From contig JBFWPN010000013.1 of NCBI GenBank assembly GCA_050249955.1, forward strand, positions 101,967-165,966: a DNA stretch of 64,000 nucleotides. The letters are read 5' to 3'. Numbering within the stretch: position 1 is the stretch's first letter; each line of letters opens with the position of its first letter. The notes under the pieces are model-generated. The model made no database searches, had not been told where the DNA came from, and saw only the letters and a program-made list of their open reading frames with translations. Both the position numbers and the translations under genes were made by a program. Shown here one piece after another: positions 36,389 through 45,482 of this stretch. The stretch comes from CAVVIG01 sp050249955. Its GTDB lineage: Bacteria > Acidobacteriota > Vicinamibacteria > Vicinamibacterales > CAVVIG01.

Positions 36389-37255
36389 ATGCGCCGCCTC
36401 GCGCTGCTCGCCGCGCTTGTGCTTGGCCTCGCGTCCCCGCGGCTCTTCGCGCAGAAGCCGCCGCTGCCGGACGTGGCCACGACGCTGGATCGCGTCGCTG
36501 CCTACCTCGAGGCCTACTTCGCCCGTGCGCAGAGCATCGTCGCCGACGAGACGGTGCGCGTGCAGGAGCTCAATGGCGACCTGCTCAGCGCCGCCGCCCC
36601 CCCGCGCATCCTCAAGAACGAACTCCGCATCTCGTGGGAGCCGGCGCCCGGCGGCGGCATCTCCTCGCCGCAGGTGCTCCGCGAACCGGTGTCGGTGAAC
36701 GGCCGCGCCCCGCGCGAGAAGGATCAGGACAAGTGCTTCGACCCGCAGGCGATCTCGCCCGAGATCCTTGGGAGCCTCTTCCTTCCCGAGAACCGCGCGC
36801 AGTTCACCTACCGCGTCACCGGCACCGGCCGGAGCAACAAGCGCCCGGCCATCCTGCTCGAGATCCGCGACACCGACAAGGGACCGGTCATTGTCGAGAC
36901 CAACGAGAACTGCTCGCGCTTCGGCAAGCCTGGCAGCAGCCGCTGGCGCGCCTGGATCGACGCCGAGACCTACGCCGTGCTGCGCCTCGACGAGTCGCTC
37001 GCCGTGGCCTACGACGTCACCATCCCGGCCGACCGCCGCCTGCATACCCAGCAGCTCGAAGTCACCGTCGAACGGGTCGACACCTCCATCGTCTACCGGC
37101 GCGTCACGTTCAAGGACCCGGACGAGTCGGTGATGCTTCCCGCCTCGCGTGAAACCGTGCAGGTGATCCGCAACTCGCCCACGCCCCGCGTCCGCACCAG
37201 CTACACCTACCGCAACTACCGCCGCTTCATGACCGGCGGCCGCATCGTCCAGTAG
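36389..37255 (+). CDS. Secreted protein of unknown function
   Basis: 288 aa with a signal peptide (MRRLALLAALVLGLASPRLFAQ). The mature part has a helical start (VAAYLEAYFARAQSIVADETVRVQEL) and many beta-strands (GRRNKRPAILLEIRDT-like, WRAWIDAETYAVLRLDESL). Its architecture resembles lipoprotein-localisation or DUF-type proteins common in Acidobacteria, but no family is assigned. A TAGTCT hexamer ends 8 nt before the ATG. Confidence 0.7.
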   Translation: MRRLALLAALVLGLASPRLFAQKPPLPDVATTLDRVAAYLEAYFARAQSIVADETVRVQELNGDLLSAAAPPRILKNELRISWEPAPGGGISSPQVLREPVSVNGRAPREKDQDKCFDPQAISPEILGSLFLPENRAQFTYRVTGTGRSNKRPAILLEIRDTDKGPVIVETNENCSRFGKPGSSRWRAWIDAETYAVLRLDESLAVAYDVTIPADRRLHTQQLEVTVERVDTSIVYRRVTFKDPDESVMLPASRETVQVIRNSPTPRVRTSYTYRNYRRFMTGGRIVQ

Positions 37256-37402
37256 GGCCTCCCTTCGGCCGATCCTCGCAATGGATGAGGATCCGCGGGC
37301 CAACTCTTACACACGACCGCACGGAAATCGGGCAGCACCGGTCGGGCTCCGTCCTACCCACGTGAACGGAGGCGGCGGAGCGGTCGTACCATCGGAGCGT
37401 CG

Positions 37403-39301
37403 ATGGGCACGCACGACGCCGACAGACCCCCAGGCCGGTCCACCCACATTGCACTGCTGCACCACGCCGTGGATGCGTCGGGCGAGATCGTCTTCCTCAC
37501 CGACACCGCCGGTGTCTTCACCTACGTGAACCGGCAGTTCACCGCGGTGTACGGCTACGCCCCCGAGGAGGTGGTGGGGCGCGCCACCCCGCGCATCCTG
37601 AAGAGCCATCGCCAGGGCGCGGAGTTCTATCGCGCCTTCTGGGACACGCTCGCGCGGGGCGAGTCGCTCCGCACCACGCACGTGAACCGCAGCCGCTCGG
37701 GCCGCATCCTCACCGTCGAATCCACCGCCAGCGCCATCGTCGAATATGGCGTGACCGTGGGCTACCTGGCGATTCAGCGCGACGTGACCAGCCAGCGCGA
37801 GGCGGAACGTGCGGCGGAACTGGCCAGGGTGGCCATCGAGCATGCCCCCGATGCCGTGTGCTGGTTCGAGCCGGCCGGACGCATCCTCTACGTGAACCGG
37901 ATGACGTCGCGGCTCACCGGGTTCGACCGCGACGAGCTGTGCCGCCGATCGATCTTCGACCTCGTGCCGGGTGGCACGCGCAACTGGTTCGAGCCGCACT
38001 GGCGCGACATGGTCCGCGCGGGCGGCATCGAGCTGAAGACCGACCTCGTGCGCGCCGACGGGGTCAAGCTGCCGGTCGAGGTGCGCGTCACCCGCGTGGC
38101 CTTCGGCCACGACACCTACGGGTGCGCGCTCATCCGCGATGTGTCCGAGCGCGCCCGCCTCGAAGCGGAGCTGCTGCAGGCGCAGAAGATGGAGGCGGTG
38201 GGACGCCTGGCTGGCGGCGTGGCACACGACTTCAACAACCTGCTCACCGCCATCTCCGGCTATGCCGACCTGGCGCTGGCCCGCATCACCGACCGCGCCG
38301 TGGCCGACGACCTGCGCGAGATTCTCGGTGCCGTCGACCGCGCCGGCAGCCTCACGCGCCAGCTGCTCGCCTTCAGCCGCCGCCAGCCGCGCGAACCGCA
38401 GGTGACGGACCTGTCGCAGGCCGTGGAGCGCTCGCTGCGCATGATCGGCCGGCTCGTGGGCGAGCACATCGTCATTGCCTTCACGCCGCAGGCCGGCACC
38501 TGGCCGGTGTGCATCGACGCCGGGCAGTTCGACCAGGTGCTCATCAACCTGGCCGTGAACGCACGCGACGCCATGCCGAAGGGGGGCACCCTCACCTTCA
38601 GCGTGGGCAACGTGGTGCTCGGGGCCGACGGCCCGCCCGGCAGCCCGCGCCGGAGCGGCGAGTTCGTGCGCGTGAGCGTGACCGACACCGGCACCGGCAT
38701 TCCGCCCGAACTGCAGGCGCGCATCCTCGAACCCTTCTTCACCACCAAGCCGGTGGGGCAGGGCACCGGCCTCGGCCTCTCCACCGTGTACGGCATCGTC
38801 GAGCAGAGCGGCGGCTTCCTCACCGTGGACAGCGCGCCGGGCGCGGGCACCACCGTCACCCTGCACGTGCCGCGCACCGAGTGGCAGGCGGCCTCCACGG
38901 CTGAGCCAACGCGGACCGAACAGGGGCTGGAGGGCGAGGCCACCGTGCTGCTCGTCGAGGACGACCCGAGCGTGCGGCAGGTGGCGGCGCGCTTCCTCGC
39001 GCAGCGCGGCTACCGGGTGCTGGTGGCCAGGGACGTGGACGATGCGCTGGGGATTGCGCGGACGCATCCGCGCCCGATCGACCTGCTGCTGAGCGACATC
39101 ATCATGCCCAGCCTGAACGGGCCCGACCTGGCGCAGCGCATGGTGGAGTGGCGACCCAAGATGCGAGTATTGTATGTCTCGGGTTACGCACAGGCGTTCG
39201 CCCTGCCGGGCGACGATCGCAGGCGCTTCCAGGTGGTTCGCAAGCCGTTCACCGCCGATGCGCTCGACTCGGCCGTGCGGGAGGCCCTCGGATCTCACTG
39301 A
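37403..39301 (+). CDS. Hybrid sensor histidine kinase (PAS-PAS-HK-receiver)
   Basis: 632 aa, soluble. Two PAS domains (about 14-135 and 140-250; VFTYVNRQFTAVYGY, ILYVNRMTSRLTGF), a HisKA domain with phospho-His in VGRLAGGVAHDFNNLL, an HATPase domain (VLINLAVNARDAMPKGG, GTGLGLSTVYGIVEQ) and a C-terminal receiver (LLVEDDPSVRQVAARF, LLLSDIIMPSLNG). The VAHDFNNLLT type is typical of cytosolic kinases of this class. Followed 61 nt later by an RpfG-like regulator, a likely pathway partner. Confidence 0.93.
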   Translation: MGTHDADRPPGRSTHIALLHHAVDASGEIVFLTDTAGVFTYVNRQFTAVYGYAPEEVVGRATPRILKSHRQGAEFYRAFWDTLARGESLRTTHVNRSRSGRILTVESTASAIVEYGVTVGYLAIQRDVTSQREAERAAELARVAIEHAPDAVCWFEPAGRILYVNRMTSRLTGFDRDELCRRSIFDLVPGGTRNWFEPHWRDMVRAGGIELKTDLVRADGVKLPVEVRVTRVAFGHDTYGCALIRDVSERARLEAELLQAQKMEAVGRLAGGVAHDFNNLLTAISGYADLALARITDRAVADDLREILGAVDRAGSLTRQLLAFSRRQPREPQVTDLSQAVERSLRMIGRLVGEHIVIAFTPQAGTWPVCIDAGQFDQVLINLAVNARDAMPKGGTLTFSVGNVVLGADGPPGSPRRSGEFVRVSVTDTGTGIPPELQARILEPFFTTKPVGQGTGLGLSTVYGIVEQSGGFLTVDSAPGAGTTVTLHVPRTEWQAASTAEPTRTEQGLEGEATVLLVEDDPSVRQVAARFLAQRGYRVLVARDVDDALGIARTHPRPIDLLLSDIIMPSLNGPDLAQRMVEWRPKMRVLYVSGYAQAFALPGDDRRRFQVVRKPFTADALDSAVREALGSH

Positions 39302-39362
39302 CCGTCGCCTGCACCAGGAGCCCGTGACCCAGCGCCTTTTCTTCCCCTCGTTCCTGTCCGAG

Positions 39363-40391
39363 ATGCGTCACTCGACGCGCCTGCTCGTCGTGGACGACGT
39401 GCCGCAGAACCGCACACTGCTCGAGCGCATGCTCAGTGCCGAGGGGTATACCGTGGCCTCCGCGGCCGACGGCTCGATCGCGCTGAGCATGGTCGAGTCC
39501 GACCCGCCCGACCTCATCGTGTCGGACATCGACATGCCGAACCTGAACGGCCTCGAGTTCTGCCGGCGCGTGAAGGAGAACCCGGCCACGCGGCTCGTGC
39601 CGTTCATCCTCATCACGGGGCTGGCCGATCGTGCGAACCGCATTGCGGGCATCGAGGCCGGGGCCGACGACTTCCTGGGCAAGCCGTTCGACAGCCAGGA
39701 ACTGAAGGCGCGCGTGCGGTCGCTCATCCGGCTGAAGCGGTACACGGACGAGCTCGACTCGGCCGAGTCGGTCATCCTCAGCCTGGCGCTCACCGTCGAG
39801 GCGCGCGACCCCTATACGCGGGGCCACTGCCAGCGGCTCGCGGCCTACTCCATCCTCATCGGCGACCGGCTCGGTGCGTCGGACGAACAGCTCTCCGCGC
39901 TGCACCGCGGCGGCTACCTGCACGACGTCGGGAAGATCGGCGTGCCGGACTCGATCCTGTTCAAGCCCGCGGGGCTCACCCACGACGAGTACGAGAAGCT
40001 CAAGCGGCACACCGTGATTGGCGACCGGCTGTGCGGCGACCTGCGCGCACTCCAACTCGTGCGTCCCATCGTGCGCAGCCATCATGAGCGGCTCGATGGC
40101 AGCGGCTATCCCGACGGGTTGAAGGGCGATGCCGTGCCGCTGCTCGCGCAGATCATCTCCATCGTCGACGAGTACGACGCCATCACCACGACGCGCCCGT
40201 ACCGGGAGGCCCTGTCTCCGGACCGGGCGTTCGAGGAGCTATCCAAGGATGTAGCGCGCGGGCTGCTCAATCCCGATCTGGTGGGGATCTTCGCGTCGAT
40301 CGAGCGCGAGGTGCTGGCGCACGCAGCCGCGGAAGCGGATCGATTGGCTGCGGCCATGGCGGCCAGCGCCGAGGCTGACACGCAGGCGTAA
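39363..40391 (+). CDS. RpfG-like response regulator: receiver plus HD-GYP phosphodiesterase
   Basis: 342 aa. Receiver domain (1-120; LLVVDDVPQNR, phospho-Asp55 in LIVSDIDMP) and an HD-GYP domain (about 140-320) with HDVGKIGVPDSIL and the signature HHERLDGSGYPDGLKGD. HD-GYP enzymes break down c-di-GMP. Start taken at ATG 39363; a GTG at 39324 preceded by AGGAG (3-nt spacing) is the alternative. Likely takes phosphate from the adjacent kinase. Confidence 0.92.
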   Translation: MRHSTRLLVVDDVPQNRTLLERMLSAEGYTVASAADGSIALSMVESDPPDLIVSDIDMPNLNGLEFCRRVKENPATRLVPFILITGLADRANRIAGIEAGADDFLGKPFDSQELKARVRSLIRLKRYTDELDSAESVILSLALTVEARDPYTRGHCQRLAAYSILIGDRLGASDEQLSALHRGGYLHDVGKIGVPDSILFKPAGLTHDEYEKLKRHTVIGDRLCGDLRALQLVRPIVRSHHERLDGSGYPDGLKGDAVPLLAQIISIVDEYDAITTTRPYREALSPDRAFEELSKDVARGLLNPDLVGIFASIEREVLAHAAAEADRLAAAMAASAEADTQA

Positions 40392-40423
40392 ACAGACGGA
40401 CCGGCGCGACCGTAATTGGGAGC

Positions 40424-40825
40424 GTGCGTTTCCGGGGTCCGGTTCCGCCGCCGATGGTGGCGGCGGCCATGTTCCTGTTCTGCCTCGCGCTGGGCTGGCT
40501 GCCTGGCTATGTGGGGCGGAGGCTCGCGGGGACGCGCGCGCCCGACCGGCTCACGCTGCTGGTGCGAAGCGACACGGATGCGGTGTGGGTGGAGAACCTC
40601 ACGGCCGCGCCCTGGCGCAACTGCGTGGTGACGCTCGAAGGGGGCCTGCGCTCCACACCGTTCGGTATAGACGCCAGGGGTGTGCGCGCGATCAAGTACA
40701 GCGAGTTCGTGTCCGAGGCACGGCCGCGAGCGGAGGCGGGCGACGGTTTTGCCCGCGCGTACCGTCACACCGAAATCGGCTGCACGGGCGCGGACAATCG
40801 CTGGCAGAACGCCTCAATCCGCTGA
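40424..40825 (+). CDS. Small membrane-anchored protein, unknown function
   Basis: 133 aa from GTG 40424 (or ATG 40454). One hydrophobic segment (VAAAMFLFCLALGWLPGYVG) precedes a domain resembling a small Ig-like or copper-chaperone-like strand pattern (TLLVRSDTDAVWVENLTAAPWRNCVVTLEGG). No family recognised. Convergent with the next gene. Confidence 0.55.
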   Translation: MRFRGPVPPPMVAAAMFLFCLALGWLPGYVGRRLAGTRAPDRLTLLVRSDTDAVWVENLTAAPWRNCVVTLEGGLRSTPFGIDARGVRAIKYSEFVSEARPRAEAGDGFARAYRHTEIGCTGADNRWQNASIR

Positions 40826-40861
40826 TCCGCCTTCGCCCGTCGGGCTTCGGCGAGACCGGTC

Positions 40862-41836
40862 TTACCTTCCGAACAACAGCTTCGCCTTCACCACCACGCC
40901 GCCCAGGTCCTTCTCGCCGAATGCGGCTGCGGCACCGGCGGTGAGGGCGTCGGGCACGGTGGTGTACTGCACTTCCACGGCGGCCGCCGTGCTGCGCGCG
41001 AGCCGCCACTCCACGCCGGCGAACGCGCGGTACGCCGGGTGGTTCTCTTTCACGTTGTCGGCCTCGTCGGCGAAGTCGGACGTTTCGCGCAGCAGGTACA
41101 CGCCCGCGCCCCCTCCGGCGTAGGCGGCGAGCCGGCTGTCGCGCGTACGGACGCCGGCAACGGCCATCAGCGGCGTGATGGCGATGCGGTCTTCGATGCC
41201 CAGCGGGTACACCGTGCCGCTGCTGACGAACACCCGTTCACCCGTGGCGCGGAAGTGCTCCACGCCCCCCTGCAGGAACAGGCCGGAGCGCAGCGTGTAC
41301 ACCGCGCCGCCGCCAAACCACGGGCCACCGGGCGAGCCGAACACGGCGTTGAACGTGTCTTTCGCGGTGAACTGGCCGTAGCCGGCTTCGCCGAACACGC
41401 GGAGCGCGGGCACCGGCCCCGGTGCGTTGGGGCGTCGTGCGCCTGCGGCCTGGCCCTGGCGTGCGCGCTGCCGGCGGCGCGGGTCGCCTGCCGGTGCGCC
41501 GGCACCGCCGGCGGCCGATGCGCCCTCGACGGGCGGAGTGCCCGAGGCCACTTCCACGCGCGACACGGCAATGAAGCCGGTGGTGCGGGGCTGCCAGCTC
41601 GGGCCGGGCAGCACCACCTCGTACCAGGTGCCGTCGCGGCCCACCACTTCGAGCACGGTGCCGGCGTTCACCAGCGTGGCCACCGTGGTGAAGCCCGGGT
41701 TCCAGACCGTGGTGCGGTCGGAGGTGACGCGCACGGTGGCCTGTGCGAGGGCGCTGGCGGCCAGGCAGACGACGAGCAGGGCGGCCAGCGTGACGGTGCG
41801 CAGGAGGTGGCGCCGGGCGGAGTGTGTCGTGGCCAT
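40862..41836 (-). CDS. Secreted SH3b-like plus outer-membrane barrel protein
   Basis: 324 aa. Signal peptide (HLLRTVTLAALLVVCLAASALA), an SH3b-type domain (about 28-90; TTVWNPGFTTVATLVNAGTVLEVVGRDGTWYEVVLP), a basic Pro/Gly/Arg linker, and an OmpA-like barrel of about 170 residues (GEAGYGQFTAKDTFNAVF ... AYAGGGAGVYLL ... VVVKAKLLFGR). It may tether the envelope to peptidoglycan. Starts 4 nt after the subtilase gene, so co-transcribed with it. Confidence 0.78.
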   Translation of the reverse strand: MATTHSARRHLLRTVTLAALLVVCLAASALAQATVRVTSDRTTVWNPGFTTVATLVNAGTVLEVVGRDGTWYEVVLPGPSWQPRTTGFIAVSRVEVASGTPPVEGASAAGGAGAPAGDPRRRQRARQGQAAGARRPNAPGPVPALRVFGEAGYGQFTAKDTFNAVFGSPGGPWFGGGAVYTLRSGLFLQGGVEHFRATGERVFVSSGTVYPLGIEDRIAITPLMAVAGVRTRDSRLAAYAGGGAGVYLLRETSDFADEADNVKENHPAYRAFAGVEWRLARSTAAAVEVQYTTVPDALTAGAAAAFGEKDLGGVVVKAKLLFGR

Positions 41837-41840
41837 CACG

Positions 41841-43331
41841 TCACCGTGCCACGCCGAAGCCACGGAGGGCCGTGCGCGGCTGGATGAGGCCGTAGCCATA
41901 GTCGTTGTCCTTGCCGGCGGTGCCCAGGTCCTGGGCGGTGGCCTCGAGCAGCTTCTCGATGGCGGCCGGGTTCTTCACCCCCTGGCTGTAGACCAGGGCG
42001 GCAATGCCGGCCACGTGCGGCGCGGCCATCGACGTGCCTTGTTCGGGCTCTTCCACGTAGCGATCGAAGCGGGGGATGATCACGCTGAACTCGTCGGAGT
42101 CGAGCGGGTCGATCGTGGCCTGCCAGATGAGGCCGTTGAGGCCGCCGTCGCGCGCGTCGCCGCCGGGGGCCACGATCTCGGTGTGCGTGCCGGTGTTCGA
42201 GTAGTAGGCGCGCTTCAGCGAGCGGCCCACGGCGCCCACCGAGATCACGCCGTCCATCTCGGCGGCGTAGGCCGCCGGGTACTCGGTGGGGTTCCCCTCG
42301 TCGAACTCGTTGCCCATCGAGATGGCCACCACCGCGCCGCGCTCGGTGGCGTAGCGCAGGGCGTCGCGCAGGGTGAGCGACGGGGTGGGACCGCCCAGGC
42401 TCAGGTTGATCACGGCGGCGCCGTTGTCGGCCGCGTAGCGCACGGCCTGGGCCACGGCGCTGGTGCTGCAGCCGCCGGCGCCCGGGGGCACGTAGCCGGG
42501 GGTGCCCTGGGCCGACACGGTGAACTGGATGTCCCAGTAGCCCAGGCACGCCTTGAGCGGCATCAGCATGGCGTTGTAGGCGATGCCCGCGCCGGCGACC
42601 TGGTTGTTGGTGTCCTGGCCCACGGTGGACGCCACGTGGGTGCCGTGGCCGCTCATGTCCAGCACGGGGCCGCCCCAGAAGACGAAGTCCCTGCCGTCGA
42701 GCAGGCGCGATCGCGACAGGTCGGGGCTGATGCGGTAGGGGATGGACACGGCGCGGATGGCGCGCCCGTCCCAGGTCTGCATCGTGTAGCTGCCGTTCAC
42801 CGTGGTCACGCCCGAGTCGACCACGGCAACGATGGTGCTGCTGGTGGCGCCAGGGTTGATGTCCCAGGCGCGGTCGACGCCAATGGCGGTGAAGTTCCAC
42901 TGGCGGGTGGTGAACGACGGGTCGTTGGGCGTGGTGTGGAGGCGGTAGAGGGCGTTCGGCTCGGCGTAGGCCACCTCGGGCTGGCGGGTCAGGCGTTCGG
43001 CCAGGAGGGCGGCGTTGTCTTCCGTCGGGTCGGAGAGCAGGGCCACGTCGCCGAACCACTTCAGGGTGGCGGCATCGGGGCGCGAGCGCAGGGCCGAGAG
43101 GGCGCGCTGCTGGTCGACCGTGGAGGTGCCGTCGCGGAAGCGGACGAGCACCTCGCCCGGCACGTAGGGCAGCCGTTCCTCCGCGGCGCGCACGAGGGCG
43201 GCGGCGCGCTCGGGCGAGTTGAGGAGCGGGAACGCGGTGTCGGCTGCGGACTGTGCGGCGGCGGGGCCGGGGGCAGCGAGCCGGAGCGCGAGGAGCAGCG
43301 TGAGCGCGGCGGCCTGGCGGCGTGCGGGCAT
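41841..43331 (-). CDS. Secreted subtilisin-like serine protease (S8)
   Basis: 496 aa from ATG 43331, with GAGG upstream. Signal peptide to about residue 27; an I9-like propeptide (PYVPGEVLVRFRDGTSTVDQQRAL). The catalytic triad is Asp in VAVVDSGVTT, His in SGHGTHVAS and Ser in GTSMAAPHVAGIA. No C-terminal anchor is visible. Paired with the downstream SH3b/barrel gene. Confidence 0.93.
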   Translation of the reverse strand: MPARRQAAALTLLLALRLAAPGPAAAQSAADTAFPLLNSPERAAALVRAAEERLPYVPGEVLVRFRDGTSTVDQQRALSALRSRPDAATLKWFGDVALLSDPTEDNAALLAERLTRQPEVAYAEPNALYRLHTTPNDPSFTTRQWNFTAIGVDRAWDINPGATSSTIVAVVDSGVTTVNGSYTMQTWDGRAIRAVSIPYRISPDLSRSRLLDGRDFVFWGGPVLDMSGHGTHVASTVGQDTNNQVAGAGIAYNAMLMPLKACLGYWDIQFTVSAQGTPGYVPPGAGGCSTSAVAQAVRYAADNGAAVINLSLGGPTPSLTLRDALRYATERGAVVAISMGNEFDEGNPTEYPAAYAAEMDGVISVGAVGRSLKRAYYSNTGTHTEIVAPGGDARDGGLNGLIWQATIDPLDSDEFSVIIPRFDRYVEEPEQGTSMAAPHVAGIAALVYSQGVKNPAAIEKLLEATAQDLGTAGKDNDYGYGLIQPRTALRGFGVAR

Positions 43332-43530
43332 GGGGTCCTCAGTAGGCGCCCGCAGGGATGGCGGCCGGGCGCGGGGTGTGTCTGGAGTATATGTCGTCCG
43401 TCCGCGCGAACTCTGGCTGCGCTGCGGAACGCTCAGTTCAGGACACGGTAGCGACCTCTTATGAATCGAAGAGACGGTCCTGGCAGCGGCCTCGCCGCTG
43501 TGACTGGAACCCACCTTCATCGGCTTCGCA

Positions 43531-45390
43531 TCAACTCGCCGCTTGGAGATTCAGTCGAAGTGGCGGTCCAGGGTCCTTGAAGCGAACTATGTCCGCCACG
43601 AACTCTCTGCAGAGCCGTTCATGCTCCTTGGTGAACGCTTCGGGGCCGTAGAAGGAGACAACGCCGACAAGCTCATCGCCGTTCTCCACCGGAACGATCA
43701 GACCGAAACGCAAGGGCGGTTTTAGCGAAGCCGTGAGATCGCCGAAATCGAGAGCCGGGTCCGAATTGGCGATGCTCCGCCGATTAGCAGCGACCCATCC
43801 GCTCATCCGCTCGCCGACCCCAATTCGACTTCCGGAGAGTCGGTCGACTTTCATGCCAGCGACGTGCTGACAAACAAGTTCATCCTTTGAATGGTCGTGC
43901 CGAAAAAAGACGGCCACAGTGGCACCGAGTCTGGGGCGCAATCGCACTACCAAGGCCTCACACTCAAGGGCAATTAGCCCAGATCGAGCAACCTGTGACA
44001 TGCCGGATTCATGGCGCGGCGGTTCCTGTATGTCCTCTATCACAGCCTGTATTTGAGCGCTTGCCTCATCCTGCTCCGAAGCCGCGACGTCGAGCGACTT
44101 GTAGATCCGTTCAAATGTTTTGACTACCCACGGATCGTACATCCCCCCTTTTCGATCGTTCAGGATCTCGAGGGCATCTTCGTCTGAGAGCCTGCGACGG
44201 TAAGGTCGATCGGAGGTCAACGCGTCGAAGCAGTCCACAACCGACAAAATTCTGGCTCCGATCGGTATCTCGGTTCCCTGCAGACCGTCTGGGTAGCCGG
44301 ACCCATCCCAGGACTCGTGGTGGTGGCGAACAATCGGCACGACGGGGTAAGGGAAATCGATGGCAGAAAGTATCTCGGCTCCCACGCTGGCGTGTAGCTT
44401 CATCTTCTCAAACTCGGCGGCAGTCAGTCGCCCCGGCTTGTTCAGGATGTACTCAGGTACCGCAATCTTCCCCATGTCGTGGAGCAGTGCGGCCGCCTCG
44501 ATCGCTTTCAATAACGCCTCGTCCTCTACTCCTAACGCTTTTGCCAAGCCGACAGCGTACCTTTGAACGCGGCGTATGTGTCCGTGAGTCACCTGATCTT
44601 TCGCATCCACAGCCATTGCGAGAGTCTCAATCGTTGAGAGATACAGGCGGTTGACCTTTTCAACGTGACGGTGCGCATCTTCCACGCGGTCCATGGACGT
44701 CTTGAAGGTGAAATACAGAACCAGCAGAAGTGGAACAATTACTCCCACGAACCTGAGGTCTATCTGCCGAGTTCCGGTCACCAGTAGCACTGCGACTGAG
44801 GCGCCACAGAAGTAGTTAAGTGACAACCATACGAAGTTGTCCATCCAAACCTTGCGAGGCGACGTCTGCTTCTCTATTGATATCGCGACCGCGATCAACC
44901 AGCTATTAAGTCCGAAGTACGTGATGGCAAAGACCAGCAGTGCCGGAAGGATCTGATTCAGAGGGGCTGGTTCAAAGACGAGGGGGCGAACCTGCGCCAA
45001 TTGGAAGAACAACTCGGAAGCCGCCCACGCTGACAGCGCAGGCGCGGACATGTTGAACAGTGCTCTGTACGCTTCTTGATGCCGCTTCGAGATCCAGAAC
45101 GAAGCGACCAGGCCGTCCAGCGCGACAATCAATGTCCCGGCCGAGGGTCCGTAGAGCAGAACCGCCGCGAAGACAAACGTTTCGGAGATCGAAATCGATG
45201 CCGGAACCGAAGGCAGTTTCACTGTGGCTGACCCACTCACCAATGTGAGAGCAGCCAGCAGAAACCACTGAAATCCAACGGGTTGCGAGGCAAGGCCGTG
45301 CAGCGACCGCGCAATCACCAGGAATCCAAGAGTGATTACGGCCGCTATAAACAACCGACCGTTTTTGGGTAGTACCGGGGAGGACACCAT
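43531..45390 (-). CDS. Membrane HD-GYP phosphodiesterase with C-terminal GAF domain
   Basis: 619 aa. About seven transmembrane helices (residues 10-235) form a possible MASE-type sensor. An HD-GYP domain (about 245-430) has LLHDMGKIAVPEYIL and HHHESWDGSGYPDG, so c-di-GMP hydrolysis is likely. The C-terminal region (about 470-610) looks like a GAF domain (VAVFFRHDHSKDELVCQHVAG, LIVPVENGDELVGVVSFYG). Its DNA is clearly less G+C-rich than the neighbours (31 of 60 bases G or C at 44581-44640), suggesting acquisition by transfer. Confidence 0.9.
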   Translation of the reverse strand: MVSSPVLPKNGRLFIAAVITLGFLVIARSLHGLASQPVGFQWFLLAALTLVSGSATVKLPSVPASISISETFVFAAVLLYGPSAGTLIVALDGLVASFWISKRHQEAYRALFNMSAPALSAWAASELFFQLAQVRPLVFEPAPLNQILPALLVFAITYFGLNSWLIAVAISIEKQTSPRKVWMDNFVWLSLNYFCGASVAVLLVTGTRQIDLRFVGVIVPLLLVLYFTFKTSMDRVEDAHRHVEKVNRLYLSTIETLAMAVDAKDQVTHGHIRRVQRYAVGLAKALGVEDEALLKAIEAAALLHDMGKIAVPEYILNKPGRLTAAEFEKMKLHASVGAEILSAIDFPYPVVPIVRHHHESWDGSGYPDGLQGTEIPIGARILSVVDCFDALTSDRPYRRRLSDEDALEILNDRKGGMYDPWVVKTFERIYKSLDVAASEQDEASAQIQAVIEDIQEPPRHESGMSQVARSGLIALECEALVVRLRPRLGATVAVFFRHDHSKDELVCQHVAGMKVDRLSGSRIGVGERMSGWVAANRRSIANSDPALDFGDLTASLKPPLRFGLIVPVENGDELVGVVSFYGPEAFTKEHERLCREFVADIVRFKDPGPPLRLNLQAAS

Positions 45391-45482
45391 TCCCGCAGGT
45401 AGTTATCGGTCGATCTAGTCCCAAACGATAATCATTGGCTCCTCCCTTGAATCGAGCCTGACTTGCGGGGTCCGAAAAGACA

